The position numbers and the translations under genes were made by a program. From CAYPLH01 sp964411505 (GTDB lineage Bacteria > Bacillota > Clostridia > CAYPLH01 > DUMO01), in NCBI GenBank assembly GCA_964411505.1, contig CAYPLH010000100.1, positions 1-8,656 on the forward strand: a DNA stretch of 8,656 nucleotides, written 5' to 3'. The notes beneath the pieces were generated by a model, which had not been told where the DNA came from, did no database searches, and saw only the letters and a list, made by a program, of their open reading frames with translations. Position 1 is the first letter of the stretch. Every line of letters begins with the position of its first letter. Of the stretch, positions 1 to 7,350 are shown piece after piece.

Positions 1-26
1 ATCTGCGTTCTTTGTGTATCTGTCAT
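1..26 (-). CDS. Start of a gene running off the left edge
   Basis: On the minus strand an ATG at position 26 follows a GGAGG ribosome binding site (34-38) with about seven bases of spacing. The eight visible codons read MTDTQRTQ. That is too short to identify. The place downstream of an endolysin and its terminator is where clostridial prophages often carry a lysogeny gene such as a serine recombinase, but that is context only. Confidence 0.4.
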
Positions 27-129
27 TTCGGCTCCTCCAATCCGAAGGAAATCCGCCCTTGGAAAATAAGGCCATTGTAAGTTTCCTTCTACTTAAAGCC
101 GAAAAACTTAACCCCCTAAATAAAAGATA

Positions 130-161
130 GCCCACTGAGCAGAGAATCCAGCTCGGTGGGC
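130..161 (-). terminator. Rho-independent terminator after the endolysin gene
   Basis: An 11-base inverted repeat, GCCCACTGAGC (130-140) and GCTCGGTGGGC (151-161), has one wobble pair and a 10-base loop. Read on the minus strand it lies about 21 bases beyond the amidase stop codon and is followed by the T-rich run TATCTTTTATTT. It fits the end of the tail-endolysin transcript. Confidence 0.8.
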
Positions 162-182
162 GTGATAGTTTTCGTAAGGCTT

Positions 183-911
183 TTATTCTATTTTAATGAA
201 GGCATCCTTGAAGCCCGCCGCCTTTACTCTTTTGAGCATGGCATCTGCGTTCGCTTTTACCAAATATGCGCCGACTTGGACGCGATACAGCTTATTTGGT
301 TCGGTAGGGACAGGTGCTGAGGGTTTTGGCATTTCGCTTTCCGTGAGCAACCTATTGACCTCGGCTCGAAGAGCATCCATCGATTTGCCGTGTTTAGGAA
401 ACCAGTGCATCACATCTGCATGATTGCTGGCAATGCCCAGCTTGTAACCCTCACTGTGGCAAATGATGTTCTTTTCGGTTAAGCCATAGAGTTTACAAAG
501 ATATACACAAAGTTCAACGGCCTCCCGGTACACCTTGTTAAAATAGGTGATATCCGAAAGACCGTCCTCGCAAATTTCAAAGCCTATATGGGTATCGTTG
601 GCCGAGCCTTTCGAGCCGGAACCGCCATGCCATCCACGATGATTCCACGGCAGCGTCTGGTAGGTGGCAATCGAGCCGTCAGCCAGTTTGCCGATGAAGG
701 CGTGGACGCAAACTTGTCTACCGCCCGGCTTATCCTGGTTCCAATGGTTGTTATACTGGTTTTTGCCCAGCAAACCATCGTCAGGACCCACGTAGCGTTT
801 GAGGTTTGGATTGTTCGCTCCGGTGGAATGCACCATGATTCCTTTTGGAGTAATGGTTCTGCCTGCCTTGTAGCAAGCATTATTCGTTAATATTAACTTA
901 CGTAAATTCAT
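183..911 (-). CDS. Phage endolysin: N-acetylmuramoyl-L-alanine amidase with C-terminal SPOR-like domain
   Basis: A 242-residue peptidoglycan amidase of the Amidase_2 (PGRP-like, zinc-dependent) family, which cuts the bond between N-acetylmuramic acid and L-alanine and would release phage by lysis. The catalytic domain spans about residues 20-190. Visible family motifs are MVHSTG (His28, likely zinc ligand), IGFEICED near 109-116, ICHSEGY near 150-156 and SNHADVMHWFPKHG near 162-175, typical of clostridial phage endolysins. A proline-rich linker (194-205) leads to a short SPOR-like peptidoglycan-binding repeat (LYRVQVGAY, 208-216) reaching the end. It has no signal peptide, so export would need a holin, and none is visible here. 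The ATG at 911 is preferred over an in-frame GTG at 920 because that GTG is part of the GAGGTG ribosome binding site. It starts 16 bases after the tail gene stop, so the two are probably co-transcribed. Confidence 0.9.
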   Translation of the reverse strand: MNLRKLILTNNACYKAGRTITPKGIMVHSTGANNPNLKRYVGPDDGLLGKNQYNNHWNQDKPGGRQVCVHAFIGKLADGSIATYQTLPWNHRGWHGGSGSKGSANDTHIGFEICEDGLSDITYFNKVYREAVELCVYLCKLYGLTEKNIICHSEGYKLGIASNHADVMHWFPKHGKSMDALRAEVNRLLTESEMPKPSAPVPTEPNKLYRVQVGAYLVKANADAMLKRVKAAGFKDAFIKIE

Positions 912-927
912 TAAAATCACCTCGCAA

Positions 928-2115
928 TTAAAGCGTTGTATCTGTCGTAAGAGCGGTAGGATATAGAGGATAGGTAAACTTCAAGTCGCAGTAAGCAGTT
1001 GATGATGTACCGTCACTTCCCATACAGACATAAAGTCCATAACCTGCGGGTATCCTTGCCTGACGCATTTGAATGTGAATGTGCAGAGATTCAGCAGAGG
1101 TATTTGACCCTACGGGTGTACTCCGTGAGATTCTGGTGAAAGTCTCTTCGTCGTTCGAAATATAGAAGTCCAGTTCTTTCTCGCTTGTATCTGATTGGCG
1201 GCAAAGGGTTATCAAATGGCAGTCATAAGTTGCAGGATAAAGTAATCCGCCCTGACCTCCAATGACTACGCTGTTAATGGGCAATACCGTATGCAGTGGG
1301 CCACGAACGCTGTTGGCACCACCAGAACCCGAAACATTACCCGCTAAGATATATCTCAGGTAGCTTATCCTGGTAAATGGATTGATAGCTGCTGTTGCGG
1401 TGGATGTCAGATTTATTGCGGATGTTACATTTTCCACTCTTTCCAATATGAACAGGCTTTCACCCGGAGCTACGGTAGCGTCTCCGATGGAAAACCTTTG
1501 ATTTGTCCAATATGCTGTGCAAGTCGGATTCGGATCTGTACCTACCCCATAGGCAATGTTCGTTTCATCTTCGATGCCCCTTATGGCTTTGGCAAAGGTC
1601 TTGACTGTATTGCGGAGGGTGTCTTGGATTAGCAGCTGCACATTGCTTGCGGCAGGGCTGCCTAAAACCGTAACAAAGGTATATGTTACCGTGCCGATTA
1701 CTACGTTGTTGCCATTCGCTATGCCACTAAATGTGATGGACGCTCTCCGGCTGATCATATCCGGCGCAGAAGCGGTTTCTATTGGATGCAAATGGTTGAG
1801 AAGAATTCCTGTCCTCATATACAGCGTGTCACGCGTATCATCGAGTAAACTGTGCGTGGTATTCAGCAGTGCATAATTGTCATTTAACAGGTTATAAGTG
1901 AGATTTAGCATATTGTTTATTTCTTCAATATCCAGTTCAGCCAAGGCAGAAAGAACCTGATTGAGCCATTCCTGAGCGGGCGGCTCTGGTGGCTCGGCTA
2001 TACCGTCTGCAAGAGCCTCCTCGACGATGGATAAGATCCGAACGCTTTTTCCGACTACATCACCATACGTAACCCTTATCTCCAACTGACCCAAACTACA
2101 AAATAGTTGCAGCAC
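928..2115 (-). CDS. Phage tail or tail-fibre type protein, N-terminus probably chimeric
   Basis: An ORF of 395 residues that I cannot assign to a named family with certainty. Residues 52-120 are helical and leucine-rich, with four consecutive seven-residue units at 74-101 (YNLLNDN, YALLNTT, HSLLDDT, RDTLYMR), suggesting a trimeric coiled coil. Residues 125-180 (GNNVVIGTVTYTFV and what follows) resemble a small beta domain seen in phage tail and adsorption proteins. The C-terminal 130 residues are glycine/serine-rich beta sequence, as in receptor-binding proteins. It sits immediately upstream of the endolysin, the usual place for tail-tip or fibre genes. The first 14 or so codons are antisense to recognisable GH42 sequence, so the native N-terminus is probably lost around 2060-2073. 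The GTG at 2115, with AGAGGTG overlapping it, is likely a fortuitous start. Phage structural origin is inferred from domain style and position. Confidence 0.65.
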   Translation of the reverse strand: MLQLFCSLGQLEIRVTYGDVVGKSVRILSIVEEALADGIAEPPEPPAQEWLNQVLSALAELDIEEINNMLNLTYNLLNDNYALLNTTHSLLDDTRDTLYMRTGILLNHLHPIETASAPDMISRRASITFSGIANGNNVVIGTVTYTFVTVLGSPAASNVQLLIQDTLRNTVKTFAKAIRGIEDETNIAYGVGTDPNPTCTAYWTNQRFSIGDATVAPGESLFILERVENVTSAINLTSTATAAINPFTRISYLRYILAGNVSGSGGANSVRGPLHTVLPINSVVIGGQGGLLYPATYDCHLITLCRQSDTSEKELDFYISNDEETFTRISRSTPVGSNTSAESLHIHIQMRQARIPAGYGLYVCMGSDGTSSTAYCDLKFTYPLYPTALTTDTTL

Positions 2116-2753
2116 CTCTTTTATATATGGTTAAAGAAGGCATGCAGCAAGCTCTTGAGACGTTTGTTAAGAATGGCGGTATTTTAGTTACCGGCTTTAT
2201 GAGCGGAATTGTCGATCAATCCGATAATGTTTACTTAGGAGGTTATCCGGGGCCTCTTCGCAAGTTGAGCGGCATCTGGGTAGAGGAAATTGACGCACTG
2301 CCACCGGAACGCTGCAACACTATTCGATTTGCGGATGGTAAGGAGGCTGCCTGCCGCCTGCTTTGCGAAATAATCCATTCCGAAGGAGCAGAAACCTTGG
2401 CTGAGTTCAGCAGTGATTTCTATGCCGGACATATGGCGGTGACACGCAATAATTATGGTGAAGGCTCTGTCTTCTACATAGGAACCGAATTGGTGTCATC
2501 AGCAATGGATAAGGTTTTAGGCATGGTTACCGAAGCTGCACAGATCAGATCACTAACTGCCGAGCCCACCAGTTTAGAAATTGCTTGTAGAGAATCGGAC
2601 GAGCGTAAACTGTGGTTCATTATGAATTTTACTGACGAAGTATTGCCGCTACCAACTGAATTTGCCGGTAAAACAGATTTACTTTCTGGATGTGAGCTCA
2701 TCTGTGGAACTATGCTCAAAAAGTATGAAACTTATTTGGTCTGTAATGACTAA
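2073..2753 (+). pseudogene. GH42 beta-galactosidase, C-terminal remnant
   Basis: This is the last third of a glycoside hydrolase family 42 beta-galactosidase (normally about 680 residues), an enzyme that hydrolyses beta-D-galactosides. The frame is recognisable from PLSPTDPNYKIVAAPLLYM at about 2073, through FVKNGGILVTGFMSGIVD and YLGGYPGPLR of the trimerisation (beta-galactosidase M) domain. It continues into VTRNNYGEGSVFYIGTEL and the beta-sandwich C-terminal domain (IMNFTDE, then the end). The in-frame TAA at 2070-2072 and the switch to antisense phage sequence show that the catalytic TIM barrel with both glutamates is gone. Translation could begin only at the internal ATG at 2127, which has no good ribosome binding site. 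The C-terminus and stop look native. It should be catalytically dead. Confidence 0.85.
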
Positions 2754-2964
2754 AGGGACAAATTACTTATTGCAGTACACGGCATTTTTATAGAGGCTTT
2801 TCTGCTGAAGCAGGGTACGTCATTTAACCGATATATGAAATACTCGCAGTGTATATTTGTGCTATGCTGAATACCGTTGAACTTTTCGCGGGTGCGATTA
2901 AATAGTTTGTAACAAATATGAAATAACATGTAAATTCATAGCAAAGCGCATAGCTTAAAAGGTG
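2754..2964. other. Non-coding stretch between GH42 remnant and TPR gene
   Basis: I see no convincing gene here. A possible -35 box TTGAAC (2877-2882) has only weak AT-rich candidates for a -10 box around 2896-2904. The hairpin that follows at 2965 could end either a GH42 read-through transcript or a short RNA from that weak promoter. I recognise no riboswitch class. Confidence 0.4.
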
Positions 2965-2995
2965 AAAAGATTGCGAGGCAATCTTTTTTCTTTTT
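2965..2995 (+). terminator. Rho-independent terminator upstream of the TPR gene
   Basis: A perfect ten-base stem, AAAAGATTGC (2965-2974) and GCAATCTTTT (2978-2987), with a GAG loop is followed by TTCTTTTT. It lies about 210 bases past the GH42 stop and 65 bases before the TPR start, so it insulates that gene from upstream transcription or acts as an attenuator in its leader. Confidence 0.8.
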
Positions 2996-3045
2996 GAAAA
3001 CTTAGAATAAAGCTGGTTAGTGACTTAGTGTTTTGGTTCAAAAAT

Positions 3046-3051
3046 AGGAGG
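3046..3051 (+). promoter_or_regulatory. Strong ribosome binding site of the TPR gene
   Basis: AGGAGG sits eight bases before the ATG at 3060 and fixes that start. No clear promoter could be placed between the terminator ending at 2995 and this site; TTGAAA at 2994-2999 lacks a good -10 partner. Confidence 0.75.
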
Positions 3052-3059
3052 AATAGTTT

Positions 3060-4346
3060 ATGTCTGACAATCCAAATTATTACGCTCAGGAAGCACCACC
3101 GCTTCAACGCCCCAGTAAAAAGAGAGGGCGCCGTTTCATTAAAACAATAGCAATCCTTCTTGTCATAGCAATTTTGTCCATGGCAGTAGTTAATTATTTC
3201 ATTGAACCCGTCTTGATATCAAGGCTAACCAAGGGGAATTTGTTTGGTTTCCATACACCTGGCATTGCTGCAGATGAACTGAAAAATCAGCAAACTATTA
3301 CAAAACCGGCAGATAAGGAAATCAGGGATTTCGGCAGGTTTGCAAAGAAGCTGTCAATCCGTTTTTATCTTTCATTGACTCGCGAAGAAAAGGAAGACTT
3401 TCAAGAAATAAAAGTTGGTGCCAAACAAATAACTGCTTTCTTAAGAGGCGCGGAACCCGTCCAAAGCTCAACTGATACTAATACAACAGCTCTAGGTCTT
3501 GAAAAGGTTAACGGGTCACTTGAGAAAGGTACACAATCATATTTGCACTTTAATCTTGTAACCGCTGCGCTGGGAAGTCCAATGAGTTTATCAGTTAAGG
3601 CGAAAAACTCCGGAGAAGAAGACGAAAAGGAAATCTATGATCCCGAAGTATTAAATGATATTTCAGTGTTGCTATATTCAAGCGGATATCCTGAACTTGC
3701 GGCTGCAGTTACATCCATGGTGGCCGCTGATTATCCAGAGAATCCAGTGTCTGCGTTAAATTTTGGAACAATTTTGAGAGAGACAAATGCAGATGAAGAT
3801 GCATTCAATGTTCTACAATACGCTCTGAGGATGAGCCCGAGCAGCGAGCCGATTTTATACAGTCTTGGCATGTGTGCGCTTGACCTGGGGAACACCTCCT
3901 ATGCGCAAACCTGTTTCTCGAAAATATTATCACTGAATGCTTCAAGCGGCCCCGGCCATCAGGGGATGATGCTATGTTATATGGACACTGAAAACTATTC
4001 GTCAGCCTTTAAACATATGATCGAGGGCGCCAGAGAAGGCTATACAACGATGGTAACCGTAATTTCATTGCCTTCTCCTTTTTTAGGGCATCTTAGGATA
4101 AGTACCAAATTACCGCGCAAGGATGTTGTCACCTCCAGAATGTCACACCAAATATTCTCGGCAATTTTTCTTATTTTTAAATATTCAAGCTCCGAACTCT
4201 CTCCACCAGTATTCGGCAAACACTCGTCGATGTCCCTTGCCAAAACAATTACAGCATGCGCATCTGCAGAACCAAACATTTGTAAGTATCGGGAACGCAT
4301 ACGTATATGTTCTTCATTACCTGCAAGGCCGGTTATCAGCTCATGA
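3060..4346 (+). pseudogene. Membrane-anchored TPR protein, C-terminus replaced by antisense sequence
   Basis: The ORF encodes 428 residues but only about the first 330 look native. After a short polar N-terminus and a basic stretch (KKRGRR, 20-25) comes one hydrophobic membrane segment (about 27-46), so the rest is probably outside the membrane (type II). Residues 60-195 are a charged region I do not recognise. Residues 195-330 carry about three tetratricopeptide-like helical repeats (for example ALNFGTILRETNADEDA, EPILYSLGMCALDLGN), a protein-protein interaction fold. From about 4050 onward the frame reads antisense to the response-regulator gene, so the tail up to TGA 4344-4346 is an accident of the join. 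The start and the first 330 codons are intact, so a truncated product could still be made. Its partner and function are unknown. Confidence 0.75.
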
Positions 4347-4818
4347 AGAAATTTCTCCCTAGAGAAAGGCAGAAGCTCTTTCAGCTGTTTGCGCAGCTGT
4401 AAATCTTCCTCCTGCTTTTCCAGATTACTGAAAAATGATTTGCCTGTTCTTTCAAGGATTTTAGAAAGCTCAAGAAAGTCAATGGGTTTTACCAGGAATG
4501 CTTCAATACCCAAATTAGCAGCGGTCTTGGCATATTCAAATTCCTCGTAGCCTGTAATCATGATAATCTTCATATCGTTTTTGATAGCAACCATGGATGA
4601 ATTATAATATGCATGATGGACAGTTCAAGTCCATCTGTACCAATCAACCGTATGTCGGTTATCAAAAGATCCGGAGGATTTTCCGCGGCAAGCTCTAATG
4701 CTTGCTGAGCGCTCTCGGCTTCCCCTGTAATCACCATTCTGTACCTCTCCCAGTTGACATGCCTGATCAGCCCGTTTCTCTGGCGTTCCTCATCATCAAC
4801 AATCAATACCCTTATCAT
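4040..4818 (-). pseudogene. YesN-like response regulator, frameshifted and lacking its DNA-binding domain
   Basis: The ATG at 4818 follows AGGAGGA with seven bases of spacing and opens a receiver domain: MIRVLIVDDEER with acidic Asp8/Asp9, then DLLITD with the phospho-acceptor Asp55. After GTDGLELSIM the frame breaks at about 4590-4612. The receiver resumes in another frame as AIKNDMKIIMITGYEEFEYA, with the conserved Thr of MIT, and FLVKPID with the conserved Lys. About 110 residues of the variable middle region follow, ending near residue 250 at the join with the TPR gene around 4055. Family members run to about 500 residues and end in an AraC-type helix-turn-helix, which is absent. It lies 32 bases downstream of the kinase stop, as one operon. 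Such pairs often control carbohydrate uptake genes, but no target is visible. Confidence 0.85.
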
Positions 4819-4850
4819 ATTTATTCCTCCTGCTGGTTTTTTCATAAATG

Positions 4851-5195
4851 CTATGAATTGCCCCTATGTATAAGCTTTTGTTCCGCATTTTCTGAAAGGC
4901 GGAACGGTATCCTGACCTCCACTGAAGTACCTGAATTGATTGTACTCTTTATGCTCAAGCCATGATCCACTCCATAATGCATCTTTAGACGTTCATTTAC
5001 ATTACGCAAGCCAAAACCCCGCTGCTTTGCGCTTCGGTAAGGTGTGTTCAGCAGCCCGCTAATCACATCGCTTGTCATTCCGCATCCGTTGTCTATAACT
5101 TTCAGGATTATTTCTTTATCCATTTGCACTGCTTCAATCGAAAGGCTGCCGTAACCAGAGTACCCACATATGATTATATATATTGCTCCTGCATC
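4851..5195 (-). pseudogene. YesM-like sensor histidine kinase, C-terminal ATPase fragment
   Basis: Only the end of the HATPase_c domain of a YesM/LytS-type sensor kinase remains. Visible are VIDNGCGM (the G1 box, Asp-x-Gly-x-Gly-Met) and GFGLRNVNERLKMHYG (the G2 box and following helix), then the final beta strands (GTSVEVRIPF) and a native-looking stop at 4851-4853. The recognisable frame goes back to about AGAIYI near 5190 and is closed by TGA at 5205-5207. The sensor region, membrane segments, phosphorylated His and N box are missing, so it cannot signal. An internal ATG at 5129 has no convincing ribosome binding site. It precedes and pairs with the response-regulator remnant. Confidence 0.85.
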
Positions 5196-5248
5196 TTTAT
5201 ACTTTCATCTTTCAGTTTTTCTACAAGACTGTGTTTATTATTGTGACA

Positions 5249-5374
5249 TTAGCGAATAAACCAAAGCTTTGCATGTTCTTTTTCATTGGCTGCAGTTGCT
5301 TCAAAAGTTGCGGCAATCTGCCTTACAAGCTTTTCGTCAACATCAACATTAATCCTCCTTGTTCTTTGTTCCAT
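5249..5374 (-). pseudogene. Small ORF carrying a rubrerythrin fragment
   Basis: A 41-codon minus-strand frame runs from an ATG at 5374 to TAA at 5249. Residues 19-39 (QIAATFEATAANEKEHAKLWF) closely match the rubrerythrin helix that carries iron ligands, including the Glu-x-x-His ligand pair in NEKEHAK. The preceding RTRRINVDVDEKLV is not rubrerythrin as I know it and looks more like the opening strand of a ribbon-helix-helix protein, though that is weak. Rubrerythrins run to about 130-190 residues, so this is a scrap cut at both ends. It lies just upstream of the IS91 promoter, pointing away from it, and is probably not functional. Confidence 0.5.
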
Positions 5375-5391
5375 ATTATTACACATTTATA

Positions 5392-5420
5392 TTGTTTTCC
5401 TATATTTTCTATGTTATCCT
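5392..5420 (+). promoter_or_regulatory. Possible promoter of the IS91-family transposase
   Basis: TTGTTT (5392-5397) and TATCCT (5415-5420) are separated by 17 bases and lie about 30 bases before the ATG at 5451. Both hexamers deviate from consensus, so the call rests mainly on spacing and place. Confidence 0.4.
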
Positions 5421-5450
5421 ATAAGAACACTTGTTCGCTTAGGAGGCATA

Positions 5451-7133
5451 ATGTCGAATGCTGCTCTTCGCCTTGATACATATGAACAGCATACCCCTCA
5501 AGTTTCATACCGGCCGCGCTCTCCTCGCAACACTGGATACCACAAGCTTGTTGCTGATAATTACGAAGAGTTGGAAGGTGTCTGGGATTCCATCTATCAA
5601 CGCATGTATGGTTACTGGCGTCCTCATGTTCTCGATGTTATATATAAATACCTCGACTGCGGCGATCCGCATCTTGGATTTGCCCGTGTTAAGTGCAACG
5701 ACTGTAATACAGAGTACCTGCTCCCCTTCTCCTGTAAATGCAGAGGCTTCTGTCCATCCTGCCACCAAAGACGCGTAGTTGAGTTTGGAGAATATCTACA
5801 CGACGAAGTTTTAGAAGATGTTCCTCATCGCCAATATGTCTTCACTATACCCAAAAGACTACGTCCATATTTCATGCATAACAGAAAACTACTTGCGAAG
5901 CTTAGTCTTTGCGCCTGGGAAGTGCTGTCAGACTATCTCAAAACAAGTGTTTCCGCCAGCGTAAATGATGATAATATCAAACCTGCAGCCGCTATAGCTG
6001 TTCAAACATTCGGAGAATTGTTAAATTTTAATTCGCATCTCCACGTTATAGCCGCGGACGGTTGCTTTAATGAAAATGGGGATTTTCTTCTTGGCATATC
6101 CCCAAACGCAGATGATCTCACCGAGCCTTTTGTTAATGCTGTCTTAAAGATGTTGAAAAAGGAGAAGTTAATCAACCTGGCAGTAATTAACAATATGTCT
6201 ACCTGGCAGCATTCAGGATTTAATGTTCATTGCAGCAGCTCAGTAAATTTCTCTGATACAGAAGCTATCGAAAGACTTGCCCGCTATATTGTCCGTGCAC
6301 CTATTTCTCAAGAGTGAATGAAATACATTCCTGAGGCAAATTCTTCTGATGGCGAAGGCAAGGTTATTTACGAAGGTAAAACAACCGGTAGATTTGAGAC
6401 CTTCTCCGCCCTCGACTTTTTAGCTCGCCTTGTTACCCACATTCCCAACAAATATGAGCAAACTGTACGCTACTACGGTTATTACTCCAACAAATCTCGA
6501 GGCGTTAGAGCTAAAGCTAAAGCTAATGATGCTACAGTAGAAATATCTAGTGAGAGCACAAATATTTCTTCCTGCTCTGACCACAGTGCTACTTGCCCCA
6601 ACCAAGGGGACATTGCAGTCGCTCAGCCTCAAACTCCTGCGCAAGCCGAAGACCTTACAATAAAAATACCCATTTCCCTCTCCCGAAAACGCTTCAAAAA
6701 AAACTGGAGTAGGCTAATCCAAAAAATATATAACGTAGATCCATTGAAATGTCCAAATTGCGGAGGCAAGATGCGGATTATTGCTTTCATCGAAGAGGAA
6801 ACTGTAATCCGCAAAATCTTAAAGCACCTTAATAAGTGGTTGCCACAATACCACGACCCACCTGATCATCTAGGTAATTATAATATGCCCGCTTCTCTAA
6901 ATGTCGATACTATTCCATCACTTAATGAAACTTTGGAGAATACACAACTGAATATGTTTTCGGAAAGAACCTACGAATGGTGGGAATCAAACAACAAGCT
7001 GAATTCCAGTATTACATGTCAAAATATGAAAAGTTATACGCACCAGAAAGACATTACATCCTATCTTACAGAGGATGAATACCAACACCCATTTGAAGAT
7101 GAATTCTCACAAGAAGTTTTCTACGAAGACTAA
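5451..7133 (+). pseudogene. IS91-family (HUH/rolling-circle) transposase interrupted by one in-frame TGA
   Basis: AGGAGG at 5441-5446 sets the start at the ATG 5451. Read through one stop, the frame would give 560 residues, normal for the family. The N-terminal part has a zinc-binding cluster (Cys82, Cys85, Cys95, Cys97, Cys101, Cys104: CNDCNTEY, CKCRGFCPSCH). The HUH motif is FNSHLHVIAADG (His196, His198) and the catalytic-tyrosine segment is ERLARYIVRAPIS (Tyr279). TGA at 6315-6317, codon 289, replaces the Arg expected in PISxERM. The next codon continues in frame as MKYIPE, then ALDFLARLVTHIPNKYEQ and VRYYGYYSNKSRG, the usual family sequence, and a C-terminal zinc knuckle (CPNCGGKM). The parts are 5451-6317 (288 residues) and 6318-7133 (271 residues). 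Such enzymes move single-stranded DNA by rolling-circle replication. The element is probably immobile unless the stop is read through or complemented. Confidence 0.9.
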
Positions 7134-7350
7134 TAGAGATTAAATTAAAAAGTTTCAACACTTCAAAATTTGGAGCTTTATTTAAGCACATTCAAATTTC
7201 CATTGTCATTCTGAATGAATACTAATTTCAATTTTTTCTCACCCCAAAAACCACTCAGTACTAGTGTTTATAGAAATATATCTAAATAAAATGAGAATTT
7301 CATCTAAATTTACACTTGCCTGAACCCAAAATCTCTAGGTATAATGAAAG
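7134..7350 (+). other. 3' non-coding part of the IS91-family element, probable end at 7350
   Basis: This AT-rich stretch follows the transposase stop. IS91-family elements lack inverted repeats; their replication-origin end (oriIS), downstream of the transposase, abuts a GAAC or CAAG target. CAAG occurs at 7351-7354, just before recognisable ISLre2 sequence begins near 7370, so 7350 is a reasonable guess for the end. A near-palindrome, CACTCAGTACTAGTG, is at 7252-7266. No gene is seen. Confidence 0.35.
7316..7345 (+). promoter_or_regulatory. Candidate outward promoter at the end of the IS91-family element
   Basis: TTGCCT (7316-7321) and a consensus TATAAT (7340-7345) are 18 bases apart. They point rightward out of the element, against the ISLre2 remnant. 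Outward promoters near the origin end are known for relatives of this family; activity here is inferred from sequence alone. Confidence 0.4.

Noticed and set aside
196..423. Plus-strand ORF inside the endolysin gene
   Set aside because: It is the antisense of the conserved amidase and SPOR coding sequence, with no ribosome binding site or recognisable family.
912..920. GTG start at 920 for the endolysin
   Set aside because: The GTG is part of the GAGGTG ribosome binding site; the ATG at 911 is correctly spaced.
2840..2990. Riboswitch upstream of the TPR gene
   Set aside because: The GCAAAGC string suggested a cyclic-di-GMP riboswitch, but the other conserved parts of that fold are missing; only the terminator is supported.
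4050..4346. C-terminal 98 residues of the TPR ORF as a real domain
   Set aside because: They are the antisense reading of a recognisable response-regulator gene.
4819..4845. Upstream ATG at 4845 for the response regulator
   Set aside because: Receiver domains begin at MIRVLIVDDE, and AGGAGGA lies between the two candidate starts, serving the ATG at 4818.
5305..5374. Reading INVDVDEKLV as the central part of the histidine kinase
   Set aside because: It resembles a YesM strand and its distance from the kinase fragment fits, but the following residues are rubrerythrin-like rather than the kinase N box, so it was left unassigned.
5286..5450. N-terminal extension of the IS91-family transposase
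   Set aside because: The extra residues are antisense to the rubrerythrin-like ORF and cover the promoter; AGGAGG marks the ATG at 5451.
6315..6317. TGA in the transposase as a selenocysteine or programmed recoding codon
   Set aside because: The family has Arg at this place and CGA to TGA is a single change; I see no selenocysteine insertion hairpin right after it.
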